Both the position numbers and the translations under genes were made by a program. 64,000 bases of DNA from CAZTHK01 sp964613215 (lineage in GTDB: Bacteria > Krumholzibacteriota > Krumholzibacteriia > Krumholzibacteriales > CAZTHK01): positions 62,001 through 126,000 of the forward strand of contig CAZTHK010000003.1 of assembly GCA_964613215.1 (NCBI GenBank). Direction: 5' to 3'. Under the pieces are notes generated by a model that saw nothing but the letters and a program-made list of their open reading frames with translations, was not told the origin of the DNA and ran no database searches. Numbering within the stretch: the stretch's first letter is position 1; each line of letters opens with the position of its first letter. Shown piece by piece: positions 42,398 to 51,630 of this stretch.

Positions 42398-42709
42398 ATG
42401 TATGCGGTGGTGCGCCTGGCCGGTAAACAGTGCATGGTAAGCCCTGAAGAAAAGATAAAGGTCCCCCGCCTGGATGTGACGGAGGGGAGCCTGATTCAGT
42501 GCGATCAGGTCCTTTTCTATTCCGGGGAAGATGATACCCGTATTGGAAATCCCACCCTGGATGATGTCAAGGTTACCGCAGAAGTGGTAGAACACGGTAG
42601 GGACAGCAAGATCACGGTCTTCAAGATGAAACGCAGAAAGAACTACCGGCGCAGAAAGGGGCATCGCCAGGATCATACCATATTGAGGATAAAGGAGATT
42701 TCGGTATAA
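42398..42709 (+). CDS. rplU: 50S ribosomal protein L21
   Basis: 103 residues from ATG 42398 (MYAVVRLAGKQ); AAGGAGG lies nine bases upstream, so longer starts are less likely. The L21 signature is near the C-terminus: KITVFKMKRRKNYRRRKGHRQ. It binds 23S rRNA and precedes rpmA by 30 bases in the usual pair. Confidence 0.95.
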   Translation: MYAVVRLAGKQCMVSPEEKIKVPRLDVTEGSLIQCDQVLFYSGEDDTRIGNPTLDDVKVTAEVVEHGRDSKITVFKMKRRKNYRRRKGHRQDHTILRIKEISV

Positions 42710-42739
42710 CCGGCTGAGATAAGGAACAGGGAGAAAGTC

Positions 42740-42994
42740 ATGGCACACAAGAAAGGTGTGGGAAGCTCCAAGAATGGAAGGGACAGTAATGCCAAGCGGC
42801 TGGGGGTCAAGCGCTTCGGAGGCCAGGCGGTTTCGGCAGGAACCATCCTGGTCCGCCAGAGGGGCACCAGAATCCACCCCGGCATCAATGTTGGCAAGGG
42901 TGGGGACGATACCCTCTTCGCTCTGAGCGAGGGCACTGTTGTTTTCGAACGGATGGGCAAGTCCAGGAAAAGAGTGAGTGTTTACACCAACTAA
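42740..42994 (+). CDS. rpmA: 50S ribosomal protein L27
   Basis: 84 residues. The N-terminal MAHKKGVGSSKNGRDS lies near the peptidyl transferase centre in the assembled ribosome; GGQAVSAGTILVRQRGTRIHPG is the family signature. It begins directly with AHKKG, without the cleavable extension seen in Firmicutes. A strong terminator follows. Confidence 0.97.
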   Translation: MAHKKGVGSSKNGRDSNAKRLGVKRFGGQAVSAGTILVRQRGTRIHPGINVGKGGDDTLFALSEGTVVFERMGKSRKRVSVYTN

Positions 42995-43022
42995 CAAACT
43001 CACACTATTATGACTGTCACTT

Positions 43023-43071
43023 TGGGAGAATGGGAAACCGGGATTGTTCCCGGACCATTCTCCCATTTTTT
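43023..43071 (+). terminator. Terminator of rplU-rpmA
   Basis: TGGGAGAATGG (43023-43033) pairs with CCATTCTCCCA (43055-43065), with an inner CCGGG / CCCGG stem, followed by six T. Confidence 0.9.
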
Positions 43072-43091
43072 ATCAGAGGGGAGTGGTTAGC

Positions 43092-43748
43092 ATGAAAATC
43101 CGGTTCCTGGGTCACGCAGCATTTGAACTGACCCTGCAGAATGGCAGAAGGGTGATATTCGACCCCTATGAATCGGGAGCTTTCGAGGGGGCGGTTAAAT
43201 ATTCACCCATTCAGGAGGAGTTTGATCTCGCTCTGGTAAGCCATGATCACGCCGATCATGTTTGTCAGGATGTTATATCTGAATGCGGTAAGATTTACCG
43301 CCAGGCGGGTGAATTCCGGGAGGGGGATATCAGCGGAACCATGATTCCCACCTTCCATGATGAATCGGAGGGAGAGGAGAGGGGTACCAACCTGGTTACC
43401 ATACTCAACGCAGAGGGGATGAAGCTGGCTCACCTGGGGGATCTGGGACACCTTCCGTCCCGGGAACTGTACCATCAGCTCCGGGGGGTTAATATTCTTC
43501 TTATACCGGTGGGTGGCCATTTCACCATCGATGATGCTGCAGCAGCGGAAATAGCAGGAGAGTTGAATCCGAATATAGTAATCCCCATGCATTTCAAGAC
43601 CGGCAAGGTGGAATTCCCCCTTAAACCGGTTGATGAATTTGCCGGGAGGATGGATAATGTAGACAGGACCGGCCAGAGTGAGATTACGGTAACATCCGGT
43701 TCACTTACGGAAGAGATGAAGGTAGTTATTCTCCGGCCGGCCCTTTGA
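43092..43748 (+). CDS. Metallo-beta-lactamase-fold hydrolase (UPF0173/UlaG-like)
   Basis: 218 residues from ATG 43092 after GAGGGGAG. The metal motif SHDHADH (about residues 54-60), GHAAFELT at the start, HLGDLGHLPS and PMHFKTG near the end match the UlaG/UPF0173 branch of metallo-hydrolases. The substrate is unknown. It lies 46 bases before the fumarase alpha gene but need not be functionally tied. Confidence 0.87.
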   Translation: MKIRFLGHAAFELTLQNGRRVIFDPYESGAFEGAVKYSPIQEEFDLALVSHDHADHVCQDVISECGKIYRQAGEFREGDISGTMIPTFHDESEGEERGTNLVTILNAEGMKLAHLGDLGHLPSRELYHQLRGVNILLIPVGGHFTIDDAAAAEIAGELNPNIVIPMHFKTGKVEFPLKPVDEFAGRMDNVDRTGQSEITVTSGSLTEEMKVVILRPAL

Positions 43749-43794
43749 TTTCGAGGATGATCTTTTAGATTAACCCTTCCAGGAGAGGAGAGAT

Positions 43795-44637
43795 ATGAGA
43801 GAGATCGATGTTGGAAAGATTGCGGATGAAGTTGCCCGCCTTTCCCAGGAGTCCAACTTCGTGCTGGGAGATGATGTTAAAGATGCGGTAGAGAAGGGAT
43901 TGGAGAAGGAAGATTCGGAGGTGGGAAAAGAGATACTGAATCAGATACTGGAGAACGCAGAAATCGCTGAAACGGACAGGGTCCCCATGTGTCAGGATAC
44001 CGGTCTGGCGGTGGTGTTCATGGATATCGGGCAGGATGTACATCTCACCGGGGGCGATGTTGAGAAAGCGGTGAATGAGGGAGTGGCCAGGGGATACACC
44101 GAAGGATATCTGCGCAAATCCTCCCTGGGTGATCCCCTCAGGCGGGAAAATACCGGTGATAATACTCCGGCGGTTATCTACCCCAGGATTGTACCGGGCG
44201 ACAGGATCAGGTTGATGGTGGTACCCAAGGGCGGAGGAGCGGAGAACATGAGCAGGATAGCCATGCTCAAGCCGGCTGACGGGGAGGAGGGAGTAAAGGA
44301 TTTCGTAGTAGAAACAGTTAAGGAGGCCTCTGCCAACCCCTGTCCTCCCACCGTAGTGGGAGTGGGGATAGGAGGCACCTTCGAACAGTGCGCCCTGAAT
44401 TCAAAGAGGGCCCTTCTCCGGGAGGTGGGAAGCAGGCATACGGATGAATACTACGCCGCCATGGAGGATGAATTGCTGGAGAGAATAAACCGGCTGGGTA
44501 TAGGACCGCAGGGCCTGGGGGGCAGGATAACCACACTGGACGTAAATATCGAGGTGGCCGCCTGCCATATCGCTTCCCTGCCGGTGGCGGTGAATCTCAA
44601 CTGCCATGCCGCCAGGCATAAGGAAGTGGAGATATAG
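43795..44637 (+). CDS. Class I fumarate hydratase, alpha subunit
   Basis: 280 residues. The cysteines in VPMCQDTG (Cys66), NPCPPTVVGVGIGG and the C-terminal region match the ligands of the labile [4Fe-4S] cluster of two-subunit fumarases and L-tartrate dehydratases. It interconverts fumarate and malate together with the beta subunit downstream. GGAGAGGAGAG precedes ATG 43795. Tartrate as substrate cannot be excluded. Confidence 0.93.
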   Translation: MREIDVGKIADEVARLSQESNFVLGDDVKDAVEKGLEKEDSEVGKEILNQILENAEIAETDRVPMCQDTGLAVVFMDIGQDVHLTGGDVEKAVNEGVARGYTEGYLRKSSLGDPLRRENTGDNTPAVIYPRIVPGDRIRLMVVPKGGGAENMSRIAMLKPADGEEGVKDFVVETVKEASANPCPPTVVGVGIGGTFEQCALNSKRALLREVGSRHTDEYYAAMEDELLERINRLGIGPQGLGGRITTLDVNIEVAACHIASLPVAVNLNCHAARHKEVEI

Positions 44638-44748
44638 CACAGTGAAAGGGCTACTGTACCGGTCAGAGAAGTTGTTCTCTCAGCACCGGCGGAATTGACA
44701 GAATGATAATTCGATTAACTATATGGGATAAAATCAGGCAGGTTAGTT

Positions 44749-45300
44749 ATGGCAGAATATTCATTGAATACTCCTCTTAAGGAGGAAGATGTAAGGAAGT
44801 TAAAGGCGGGAGACAAGGTTTCCCTGAGTGGTTATATCTATACCGCCAGAGATGCCGCTCACAAGAGACTGGTAGATCTTATGGAGCAGGGAGAAGAGCT
44901 GCCCGTTCCTCTGGAAGGGCAGGTAATCTACTATGTTGGTCCTTCCCCCACTCCTCCGGGAAGGCCCATCGGTTCGGCCGGGCCCACCACCAGCTACAGG
45001 ATGGACCCCTATGCTCCAATACTTATAGAGAAGGGGCTGAAGGGGATGATCGGTAAAGGCGAGAGGGGTGAAGATGTAGTGGAAGCGATGAAGAAGCACG
45101 GGGCTGTCTACCTGGCTGCCACCGGCGGGGCCGCCGCTCTGATCGCCAGGCGAATCACCAGGGCTGAAGTAATTGCCTATGAAGATCTGGGTGCGGAGGC
45201 GATAAGGCAGCTGACCCTGAAGGAGCTTCCCCTGATCGTGGCACAGGACTCTCACGGGGGAAATATATACACTGAGGGTCAGGAGAAGTACAGAGGTTGA
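44749..45300 (+). CDS. Class I fumarate hydratase, beta subunit
   Basis: 183 residues. YYVGPSPTPPGRPIGSAGPTTS and GLKGMIGKG are typical of the beta subunit, which completes the active site. It follows the alpha subunit by 111 bases, wide for coupled subunits, with a ribosome site CAGGCAGGTTAG. The genetic pairing makes the fumarase call safe. Confidence 0.93.
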   Translation: MAEYSLNTPLKEEDVRKLKAGDKVSLSGYIYTARDAAHKRLVDLMEQGEELPVPLEGQVIYYVGPSPTPPGRPIGSAGPTTSYRMDPYAPILIEKGLKGMIGKGERGEDVVEAMKKHGAVYLAATGGAAALIARRITRAEVIAYEDLGAEAIRQLTLKELPLIVAQDSHGGNIYTEGQEKYRG

Positions 45301-45600
45301 TTATATGCTGTTTCAGGTAATCCCGGGCCGGTATGGTATGTTTGCTCCGGGATTCCCTGTCAGGGATAGCCGGGCTGGTGGTTGGTTTTTCCGGGAATGA
45401 ACTCTTCTCCCGAAGTCTCCGGCATAAATTACTGATTGAGCTGCAAAGAAAATCGGTCTGTTTTAATCGGCATATCCAACCCTTCCCGAGGTCAGCGCTG
45501 GATTTCATATCTGGATGCAGTAAGGTGAAATGGAAGGGTGAAAACATTTCCGGTGTGGGGTGATTTAATATATTAGCAGTAGCATGAAGGGATAAATGAA
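45301..45600. other. 300-bp intergenic region
   Basis: No gene, terminator or promoter I can support. A 76-codon frame here (45333-45563) has no family match and no ribosome site. Confidence 0.4.
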
Positions 45601-46323
45601 TTGACAGAGAAGAGGGTGCTTGCAGTCATACCGGCCCGTTACGGTTCCACCAGGTTTCCGGGCAAACCCCTTGCTGAGATCGGTGGAGTTCCAATGATTC
45701 TGAGGGTTTACCGCCGGGCTGCCGGTATAGAGAAGATTGACAGGGTGGTGGTGGGCACCGATAGTGAAGAGATAAAGGGGGTGGTGGAACGGGACGGAGG
45801 ATATGCCGAGCTGACCTCCAGGGACCATTCCACCGGCACCCTGAGAGTGGCCGAGGTGGCTTCGCGTAACCATCATCAGATAGTGCTGAACATTCAGGGG
45901 GATGAGCCGCTTTTTCCGCTGGAGGGGGTAGAGAAGCTGATCGAGGTGATGCGGTCGGATACTGGGATGATGATGGCTACCCTGGCAGCTCCCGATTCAG
46001 ACCGGGAGGCTCTACACAGGAGGGATGTGGTGAAGGTGGTTTGCGACCGCAGGGGGGAAGCTCTTTATTTTTCCCGTTCTCCCATACCTTCGGTGGAGGG
46101 GGATTTTCTCAGACACATCGGGATCTATGGTTACAGGCGTAATTTTCTTCTGGATTGGGATTCCCTGGAAAGAGGTTCCCTGGAAAAGCTGGAATCCCTG
46201 GAACAGCTCAGAGCACTGGAAAATGGTTATCCCATAAGGGTTATCACCTGTAAGCACAGGTCCCTGGGGGTAGACCGGCCGGAGGATATAAAAAGAGTTG
46301 AAAAAATAATGGAGAAGGGATAA
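45601..46323 (+). CDS. kdsB: CMP-Kdo synthetase (3-deoxy-manno-octulosonate cytidylyltransferase)
   Basis: 240 residues, TTG start. AVIPARYGSTRFPGKPL binds the nucleotide; NIQGDEPLF and DRRGEALYFSRSPIP complete the nucleotidyl-transferase core. It activates Kdo with CTP for lipid A inner-core synthesis. It is directly followed by pyrG, which makes CTP, then kdsA and kdsD: a Kdo cluster. Confidence 0.95.
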   Translation: MTEKRVLAVIPARYGSTRFPGKPLAEIGGVPMILRVYRRAAGIEKIDRVVVGTDSEEIKGVVERDGGYAELTSRDHSTGTLRVAEVASRNHHQIVLNIQGDEPLFPLEGVEKLIEVMRSDTGMMMATLAAPDSDREALHRRDVVKVVCDRRGEALYFSRSPIPSVEGDFLRHIGIYGYRRNFLLDWDSLERGSLEKLESLEQLRALENGYPIRVITCKHRSLGVDRPEDIKRVEKIMEKG

Positions 46324-46368
46324 AGTGTGATTGACACGGGAATAATGAGTATTAAGAGAGAGGGCGGG

Positions 46369-48021
46369 ATGAAAGATAACACCAAGTATATATTTATCAC
46401 CGGAGGGGTGGTTTCGTCCCTGGGTAAGGGTATAGCCAGTTCCTCCATCGGCCTTCTGCTTAAACAGCGCGGTCTCAAGGTGGTTCTGCAGAAGTTCGAT
46501 CCATATATCAATGTGGATCCCGGTACCATGAGCCCTTTTCAGCACGGGGAGGTATATGTTACCGATGACGGAGCGGAAACAGACCTGGACCTGGGCCATT
46601 ACGAGCGATTCATAGACAGAAATCTGACCCAGCGTTCCAATGTGACCACCGGCCAGATATATGAAAAGGTGATAAACAGGGAGAGGGAGGGTAAATATCT
46701 GGGCAGGACAGTTCAGGTTATTCCTCATATCACCGATGAGATAAAGAGGAGAATCCGGACCGCTTCGGAGAATGATAATGGTGTCGATGTGGTAATAACC
46801 GAAATAGGGGGCACCACCGGTGACATAGAGGGACTTCCGTTTCTGGAGGCGATAAGGCAGTTCCGCCTGGACCACGGAATAAAGAATACTCTCTATATTC
46901 ATCTCACCCTGGTACCATATATAAAGGCGGCCGGAGAGATGAAGACCAAGCCTACCCAGCACAGTGTGAAGAGGCTCCGGGAGATTGGAATCCAGCCGGA
47001 TGTGCTGCTGTGCAGATGTGAAAATGAGCTTACCGAGGAAGCCCGCAAGAAGATCGCTCTGTTCTGTAATGTGGCCGAGAAAGAGGTTATCGAAGCCAAG
47101 GATGTAAAGTCGATATACGAAGTTCCCCTGATGTTCAGGAGACAGTCACTGGATGATATAATTGTGGAAAAGCTGGAGATGGAATGTCCTTCCCCCGATC
47201 TGGATGAATGGGAGGAGATGGTGGATAAGATTCGCTCAGTCACCGACACCGTGGAGATAGCCATAGTGGGAAAGTATGTTCATCTGGCCGACGCATACAA
47301 AAGCATTATTGAGTCTTTCATCCATGCCGGTGTGGCCAACGATGTGAAGGTCAAGATAAAATGGGTGGATTCTGAAGAGGTGGAGGAGAATGGGGCGGAA
47401 CTATACCTGAAGGGTATAAAGGGTATTCTGGTCCCGGGAGGTTTCGGAGACAGGGGTATCGAGGGAAAGATAATGGCGGTAAGGTATGCCAGGGAGAACA
47501 GGATTCCCTTTCTGGGGATATGCCTGGGGCTTCAGTGTTCGGTGATAGAATTTGCCAGGAATGTATGTGGTCTGGAGGCGGGGAGCTCGGAATTCGATCC
47601 CGATGTGCCCCATCCTGTTATCGATCTGATGCTGGAGCAGAGAAAGACGTCCAAGATGGGCGGAAGTATGAGGCTGGGTGCCTATCCCTGCCGTCTGCAG
47701 AAGGGATCACTCGCCCGCAGGTTGTACGGAGAGGATATCATCCAGGAGAGGCACCGTCACCGGTGGGAGGTAAATAACCACTATCGTGAGATTCTGGAGA
47801 AGGAGGGGCTGAAGATATCCGGCTCTTCACCTGACGGGGAGCTGGTAGAGATAGTGGAATTGGAGGACCATCCATTTTTTATAGCCTCTCAGTTTCATCC
47901 GGAGCTGAAATCCCGTCCCCAGAGGGCCCATCCCCTGTTCAAGGGACTGGTGGCGGCAGCTCTGCAATACAAGAGGTCAGCCGGCAAGGATGTCTCCAGC
48001 CCTCTGAGTAAAAAGGGTTAA
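46369..48021 (+). CDS. pyrG: CTP synthase
   Basis: 550 residues from ATG 46369 (MKDNTKYIFITGGVVSSLGKG); a GTG at 46327 in frame is less likely, as the family begins close to the KYIF motif. Amidoligase domain to about 270, then a glutaminase domain with the nucleophile Cys in FLGICLGLQC and SQFHPELKS near the end. It makes CTP from UTP, directly upstream of the Kdo genes that use it. Confidence 0.97.
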   Translation: MKDNTKYIFITGGVVSSLGKGIASSSIGLLLKQRGLKVVLQKFDPYINVDPGTMSPFQHGEVYVTDDGAETDLDLGHYERFIDRNLTQRSNVTTGQIYEKVINREREGKYLGRTVQVIPHITDEIKRRIRTASENDNGVDVVITEIGGTTGDIEGLPFLEAIRQFRLDHGIKNTLYIHLTLVPYIKAAGEMKTKPTQHSVKRLREIGIQPDVLLCRCENELTEEARKKIALFCNVAEKEVIEAKDVKSIYEVPLMFRRQSLDDIIVEKLEMECPSPDLDEWEEMVDKIRSVTDTVEIAIVGKYVHLADAYKSIIESFIHAGVANDVKVKIKWVDSEEVEENGAELYLKGIKGILVPGGFGDRGIEGKIMAVRYARENRIPFLGICLGLQCSVIEFARNVCGLEAGSSEFDPDVPHPVIDLMLEQRKTSKMGGSMRLGAYPCRLQKGSLARRLYGEDIIQERHRHRWEVNNHYREILEKEGLKISGSSPDGELVEIVELEDHPFFIASQFHPELKSRPQRAHPLFKGLVAAALQYKRSAGKDVSSPLSKKG

Positions 48022-48114
48022 TACCACACAGGATCTGATATGGTAAAGACGGAGCGGGATGAGGGGGCGGTCTCGCCGGTCCCTCCTGGAATATTTCCGG
48101 CCGGGAGTTAATTG

Positions 48115-48981
48115 ATGGATATGGTAAAGATAGGTGATCGGATTACAGCAGGGGGGAGGACCCCGCTGCTGATTGCCGGACCCTGCGCTCTGGAAGATGA
48201 AGATGATGCGGTAAAGATAGCGGAGCGTTGTGCCGGGCTGGCCCGGCGGGAGGGATTTTCATACCTGTTCAAGTCAAGTTATCTTAAGGACAACAGGTCC
48301 TCGGTGGATTCATACACCGGCCCCGGCCTGGATAGGGGGTTGGAAATACTCAGCAGGGTGAAGGATGAAGTAGGAGTGCCTGTTTTGACAGATGTACACT
48401 GCCGGAACGAAATAGAGCCGGTTGCCCGGATCTGTGATGTTATCCAGATCCCGGCATTCCTCTGCCGGCAGACCAGGCTGATCATGGCTGCAGCCGGGAC
48501 GGGAGGGGTGATCAATCTGAAGAAGGGACAGTTCATGTCCCCTTCCCATATGGGACTGGCGGTGGAGAAGGCAAGAAGCGGAGGAGCGGGTGGAATAATG
48601 ATTACTGAGCGGGGAACATCTTTCGGGTACCATAATCTGGTGGTTGATTTCACCGGTTTTGAGATAATGAGGGATTTCGGGGTTCCCCTGATATTCGATG
48701 TCACCCATTCTCTTCAGCTGCCCGGAGGGGAGGGGGACAGATCAGGGGGACGTCCTCAATTCGGCGCAGTCCTGGCCAGAGCTGCAGCGGCGGCCGGCTG
48801 CGATGGTATCTTTATTGAAACCCACCCTGAACCGCTAACCTGCCATTGCGATGCCCGGGCCATGTTGCCTCTGGAAGTTCTGCCGGATCTGTTGAGTCAG
48901 CTGAGAAGATTGTTTGACCTGGCGGTGGAATTTAAAAATATTAAAATTAAAAATAGAGGGGAAAATGGTATAAATCCATAG
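48115..48981 (+). CDS. kdsA: Kdo-8-phosphate synthase, metal-dependent type
   Basis: 288 residues from ATG 48115, seven bases after GGGAG; TTG 48112 is also possible. The N-terminal AGPCALE carries the Cys that binds the metal in class II enzymes such as that of Aquifex; E. coli has Asn there. FKSSYLKDNRSS, IFDVTHSLQLPGG and FIETHPEP are family motifs. It condenses arabinose 5-phosphate with phosphoenolpyruvate. Confidence 0.95.
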   Translation: MDMVKIGDRITAGGRTPLLIAGPCALEDEDDAVKIAERCAGLARREGFSYLFKSSYLKDNRSSVDSYTGPGLDRGLEILSRVKDEVGVPVLTDVHCRNEIEPVARICDVIQIPAFLCRQTRLIMAAAGTGGVINLKKGQFMSPSHMGLAVEKARSGGAGGIMITERGTSFGYHNLVVDFTGFEIMRDFGVPLIFDVTHSLQLPGGEGDRSGGRPQFGAVLARAAAAAGCDGIFIETHPEPLTCHCDARAMLPLEVLPDLLSQLRRLFDLAVEFKNIKIKNRGENGINP

Positions 48982-49034
48982 AACCGGAAGAGCAGAAATA
49001 TAAATATAAAATTTTTTCATCAGGAGTGATCATT

Positions 49035-50075
49035 ATGAGTAAACGGGGATCTCAATCAACCTGCCGGGAGGAAACGGATGGTGTTAAGAAGAAGGGAAAG
49101 GACAGCGGATGGGCTGAGATAGGCCGGGAGGTTATTACCCATGAGATAGAAGGGTTAATGAAGCTTCGTGAGAGTGTGGGGGAGGATTTCGAAAGGGCGG
49201 TGGAACTTCTTCTGAATTGCCGGGGGAAGGTGGTGGTATGCGGTATAGGTAAGTCCGGGATAGTGGCCCGTAAGATTGCCGCTACCCTGAGCAGTACCGG
49301 TACCCCTTCGGTTTATCTTCACCCGGTGGAGGCAACTCATGGTGATATGGGGATGATAACCGGGGATGATATTCTGCTGGCAGTGAGCAAGAGCGGGGGC
49401 AATAAGGAATTAACCGACCTGATGAAGTACCTCCGGGAGATTGAGGTAAAGATAATATCCATTACTTCCAGGGCTGAATCCAATTTGGGCGTACACAGCG
49501 ATATCGCCCTGGTTACCAATATTGAGAGAGAGGCCTGTCCCCTGGATGTGGTTCCCACCTCCAGCACCACCGCTGCCATGGTTATGGGCGATGCCCTGGC
49601 GGTAGCTGTTTTCAGAAACAGGGACTTCGACCGGGAGGATTTTGCCAGGCTTCACCCTGCAGGTGTACTGGGCAAGAAGCTGCTTCTTACCGTGGATACA
49701 TTGATGCACCAGGGGGAGGAAGTACCCCTGGTGGAAGAGAATACCAGGCTGAGAGATGCCCTTTTCGAGATAGCCAACAAGCGGCTGGGGTGTGTGGGGG
49801 TAACTGGCAGCGATAAAAGATTAGTGGGAATAATAACAGATGGAGATCTGAAAAGAATACTGATTAAGGACCCCTCCGCCCTGGAATCTCAAGTTTCCCG
49901 GCTGATGACTCCCAGCCCCCGAACCATAAGGGGAAACTGTCTGGCCATAGAAGCACTGGAACAGATGGAGATGGGTGATCCCTCTCCCATTACCCAGCTG
50001 TTCGTAGTGGACCCGGATGGTGTTCCCCAGGGGGTAATACACATACACGATATAATCAGAACAGGTTTGAAATAA
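49035..50075 (+). CDS. kdsD: Arabinose-5-phosphate isomerase
   Basis: 346 residues from ATG 49035 after AGGAG. A SIS domain (about 45-190, GIGKSGIVARKIAATLSSTG) is followed by two CBS domains (about 215-340). It makes arabinose 5-phosphate from ribulose 5-phosphate for KdsA. The first 30 residues are a charged extension. No Kdo-8-phosphate phosphatase gene (kdsC) is in the window. Confidence 0.93.
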   Translation: MSKRGSQSTCREETDGVKKKGKDSGWAEIGREVITHEIEGLMKLRESVGEDFERAVELLLNCRGKVVVCGIGKSGIVARKIAATLSSTGTPSVYLHPVEATHGDMGMITGDDILLAVSKSGGNKELTDLMKYLREIEVKIISITSRAESNLGVHSDIALVTNIEREACPLDVVPTSSTTAAMVMGDALAVAVFRNRDFDREDFARLHPAGVLGKKLLLTVDTLMHQGEEVPLVEENTRLRDALFEIANKRLGCVGVTGSDKRLVGIITDGDLKRILIKDPSALESQVSRLMTPSPRTIRGNCLAIEALEQMEMGDPSPITQLFVVDPDGVPQGVIHIHDIIRTGLK

Positions 50076-50587
50076 TTATCTTACCGTTATAAAGGTTTAA
50101 TATTTCGCTTTCCCATCCTCTCTTAAATCACAATGATTTTGCCAACAGGGGAAATTCCTGAAATACAATTACCGGCTTGTCGGAATTGCTCTCTGGATTA
50201 CCCCCGGGATTAATAAAAATATTTTTATTTATACTCATCCAACTGTCAGGTTGCCTGGCAGGGGGGACGGTTAATTTATTGGGGGCAATACGGATTCTGG
50301 CGAGAAATCTCTATTGAATTAGAGAAGAGGAAGGTTTTGCCCTCTGTTAATCTGTTGATATTAATTGCATTGCAGGTGGCGTTAGTTATTTGCAAAAATA
50401 TCTAAAAATTGGCATATAGATTGCTTGACGGATTGATTGCAGTTTGCTATAAGTAATAACAACGTCAGCCAATGGCGGCGTTATGAATATGATATACAAT
50501 CATTCGACACTGAACACAGCACCCCAGGTGAGTTGGAAAATTTGAATGCGAGCTTGATTGCTCCGGAATAATCATGACAGGTGAAAT
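50076..50587. other. 512-bp intergenic region, A+T-rich
   Basis: No gene. It carries a sigma-54 promoter match (50410-50424), a TTGCA / TGCAA inverted repeat upstream of it (about 50373-50396) and a hairpin AACGTCAGCC / GGCGGCGTT (about 50460-50482) in the expected leader. The hairpin has no T-run, so it is not a typical terminator. Confidence 0.5.
50410..50424 (+). promoter_or_regulatory. Sigma-54 promoter upstream of the acyltransferase gene
   Basis: TGGCATATAGATTGC matches TGGCAC-N5-TTGC at 14 of the informative positions except the C-to-T at position 6, and T follows the final GC. Preceded by T as preferred. The gene start is about 165 bases downstream. Confidence 0.6.
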
Positions 50588-51568
50588 TTGCCCGGCCGGC
50601 CAGAACGAAATTACAGGAGGGTGAGAAAACGGATCCGGAGAGGTCTGGTTTTTCTTCTGGTAAGGATATTGATATTGCTTGCCGCAGTAACCAGGAGGAA
50701 GGCAGGGCTGGCGATCTTTTCCTCTCTGGGCAGATTGGCCTACACATTCTACAGAAAGGACAGGAATATCGCCCTTGATAATCTGAACAGAGCTTTTCCC
50801 CGGGCCGATTCTATTGTGACCGGAGCAATGGCTGCGGGTTGCTTCAAGTGGATGGGACGCAACAGTTATGATGCCCTGAGGCTGACCTATCTATCCCCCC
50901 GCCGGGTTCTGTCACTCTGTGAAATGACTGATGAGGATAATCTCAAAGAGCCCTGCCGGCGGGGAAGGGGTGTCATAGTGCTTACCGGCCATATAGGCAA
51001 CTGGGAGCTTATGGCCGCCTGTATTGCTCAAAGGGAATATAAGCTCAGTGTTATCACCGGGGACCTCCATAACCGCCCCCTTGACCGGATGTTGGTGAGT
51101 ATGAGAGAGAGGCACGGGGTTAATACCATACCCCGGGATTCAAATATTGCTCCGGCATACCGGATCTTACAGAGAGGTGAGATGCTGGGCATGTCGCTGG
51201 ACCGGGACACCGGTATGGAGGGTATATTCGTTCCCTTCTTCGGAAGGCTGGCCTATACCTCTACCGTCCTGGCTTCGCTCGCTCTCAGGAGTGGCGCGGC
51301 TGTGGTTCCTGTGGCTATTCATATGCAACCCGGCGGGAAACACCGGATTACCATTCTTCCCGAACTGGAGATTCCTCCGGCTGATCTTGTCCGGGAGCAA
51401 AGAGTGGCTGAATTGACCGGGAGATGCGCCGGGGCGGTAGAAAAACTGATACGTATACACCCCCAGCAGTGGATCTGGTTTCACCGGAGGTGGAGGAGAA
51501 GTCCTCAGGAAGAAACAAATAGCGGGATCGGGGCAGGGAAAGAATATGAGAGTAAGTATTTGAATTAG
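50588..51568 (+). CDS. LpxL/HtrB-family lipid A acyltransferase-like protein
   Basis: 326 residues. The catalytic H-x4-E motif is GHIGNWE (about residues 134-140), and FVPFFGRLAYTSTVLASLAL with PQQWIWFHRRW near the C-terminus is typical of late acyltransferases of lipid A. A hydrophobic segment (about 19-33) anchors it in the inner membrane. The start is unsure: TTG 50588 has little ribosome site, while GTG 50621 directly abuts AGGAGG. It precedes lptC, consistent with LPS work. A good sigma-54 promoter match lies upstream. Confidence 0.85.
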   Translation: MPGRPERNYRRVRKRIRRGLVFLLVRILILLAAVTRRKAGLAIFSSLGRLAYTFYRKDRNIALDNLNRAFPRADSIVTGAMAAGCFKWMGRNSYDALRLTYLSPRRVLSLCEMTDEDNLKEPCRRGRGVIVLTGHIGNWELMAACIAQREYKLSVITGDLHNRPLDRMLVSMRERHGVNTIPRDSNIAPAYRILQRGEMLGMSLDRDTGMEGIFVPFFGRLAYTSTVLASLALRSGAAVVPVAIHMQPGGKHRITILPELEIPPADLVREQRVAELTGRCAGAVEKLIRIHPQQWIWFHRRWRRSPQEETNSGIGAGKEYESKYLN

Positions 51569-51630
51569 CAAAGGCCGGTAGAATGATATAATATTATACT
51601 GGAGAGCAGGAAAGGAAAAGAGGGTTGTAT

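Noticed and set aside
45333..45563. 76-codon frame between fumarase beta and kdsB
   Set aside because: No ribosome site or family; low likelihood.
46012..46962. 316-codon minus-strand open frame over kdsB and pyrG
   Set aside because: Spans two well-supported genes on the other strand; no motifs.
50460..50490. attC-like hairpin AACGTCAGCC / GGCGGCGTT
   Set aside because: No R''/R' core pair, no cassette boundary and no second site nearby; treated as a leader hairpin.
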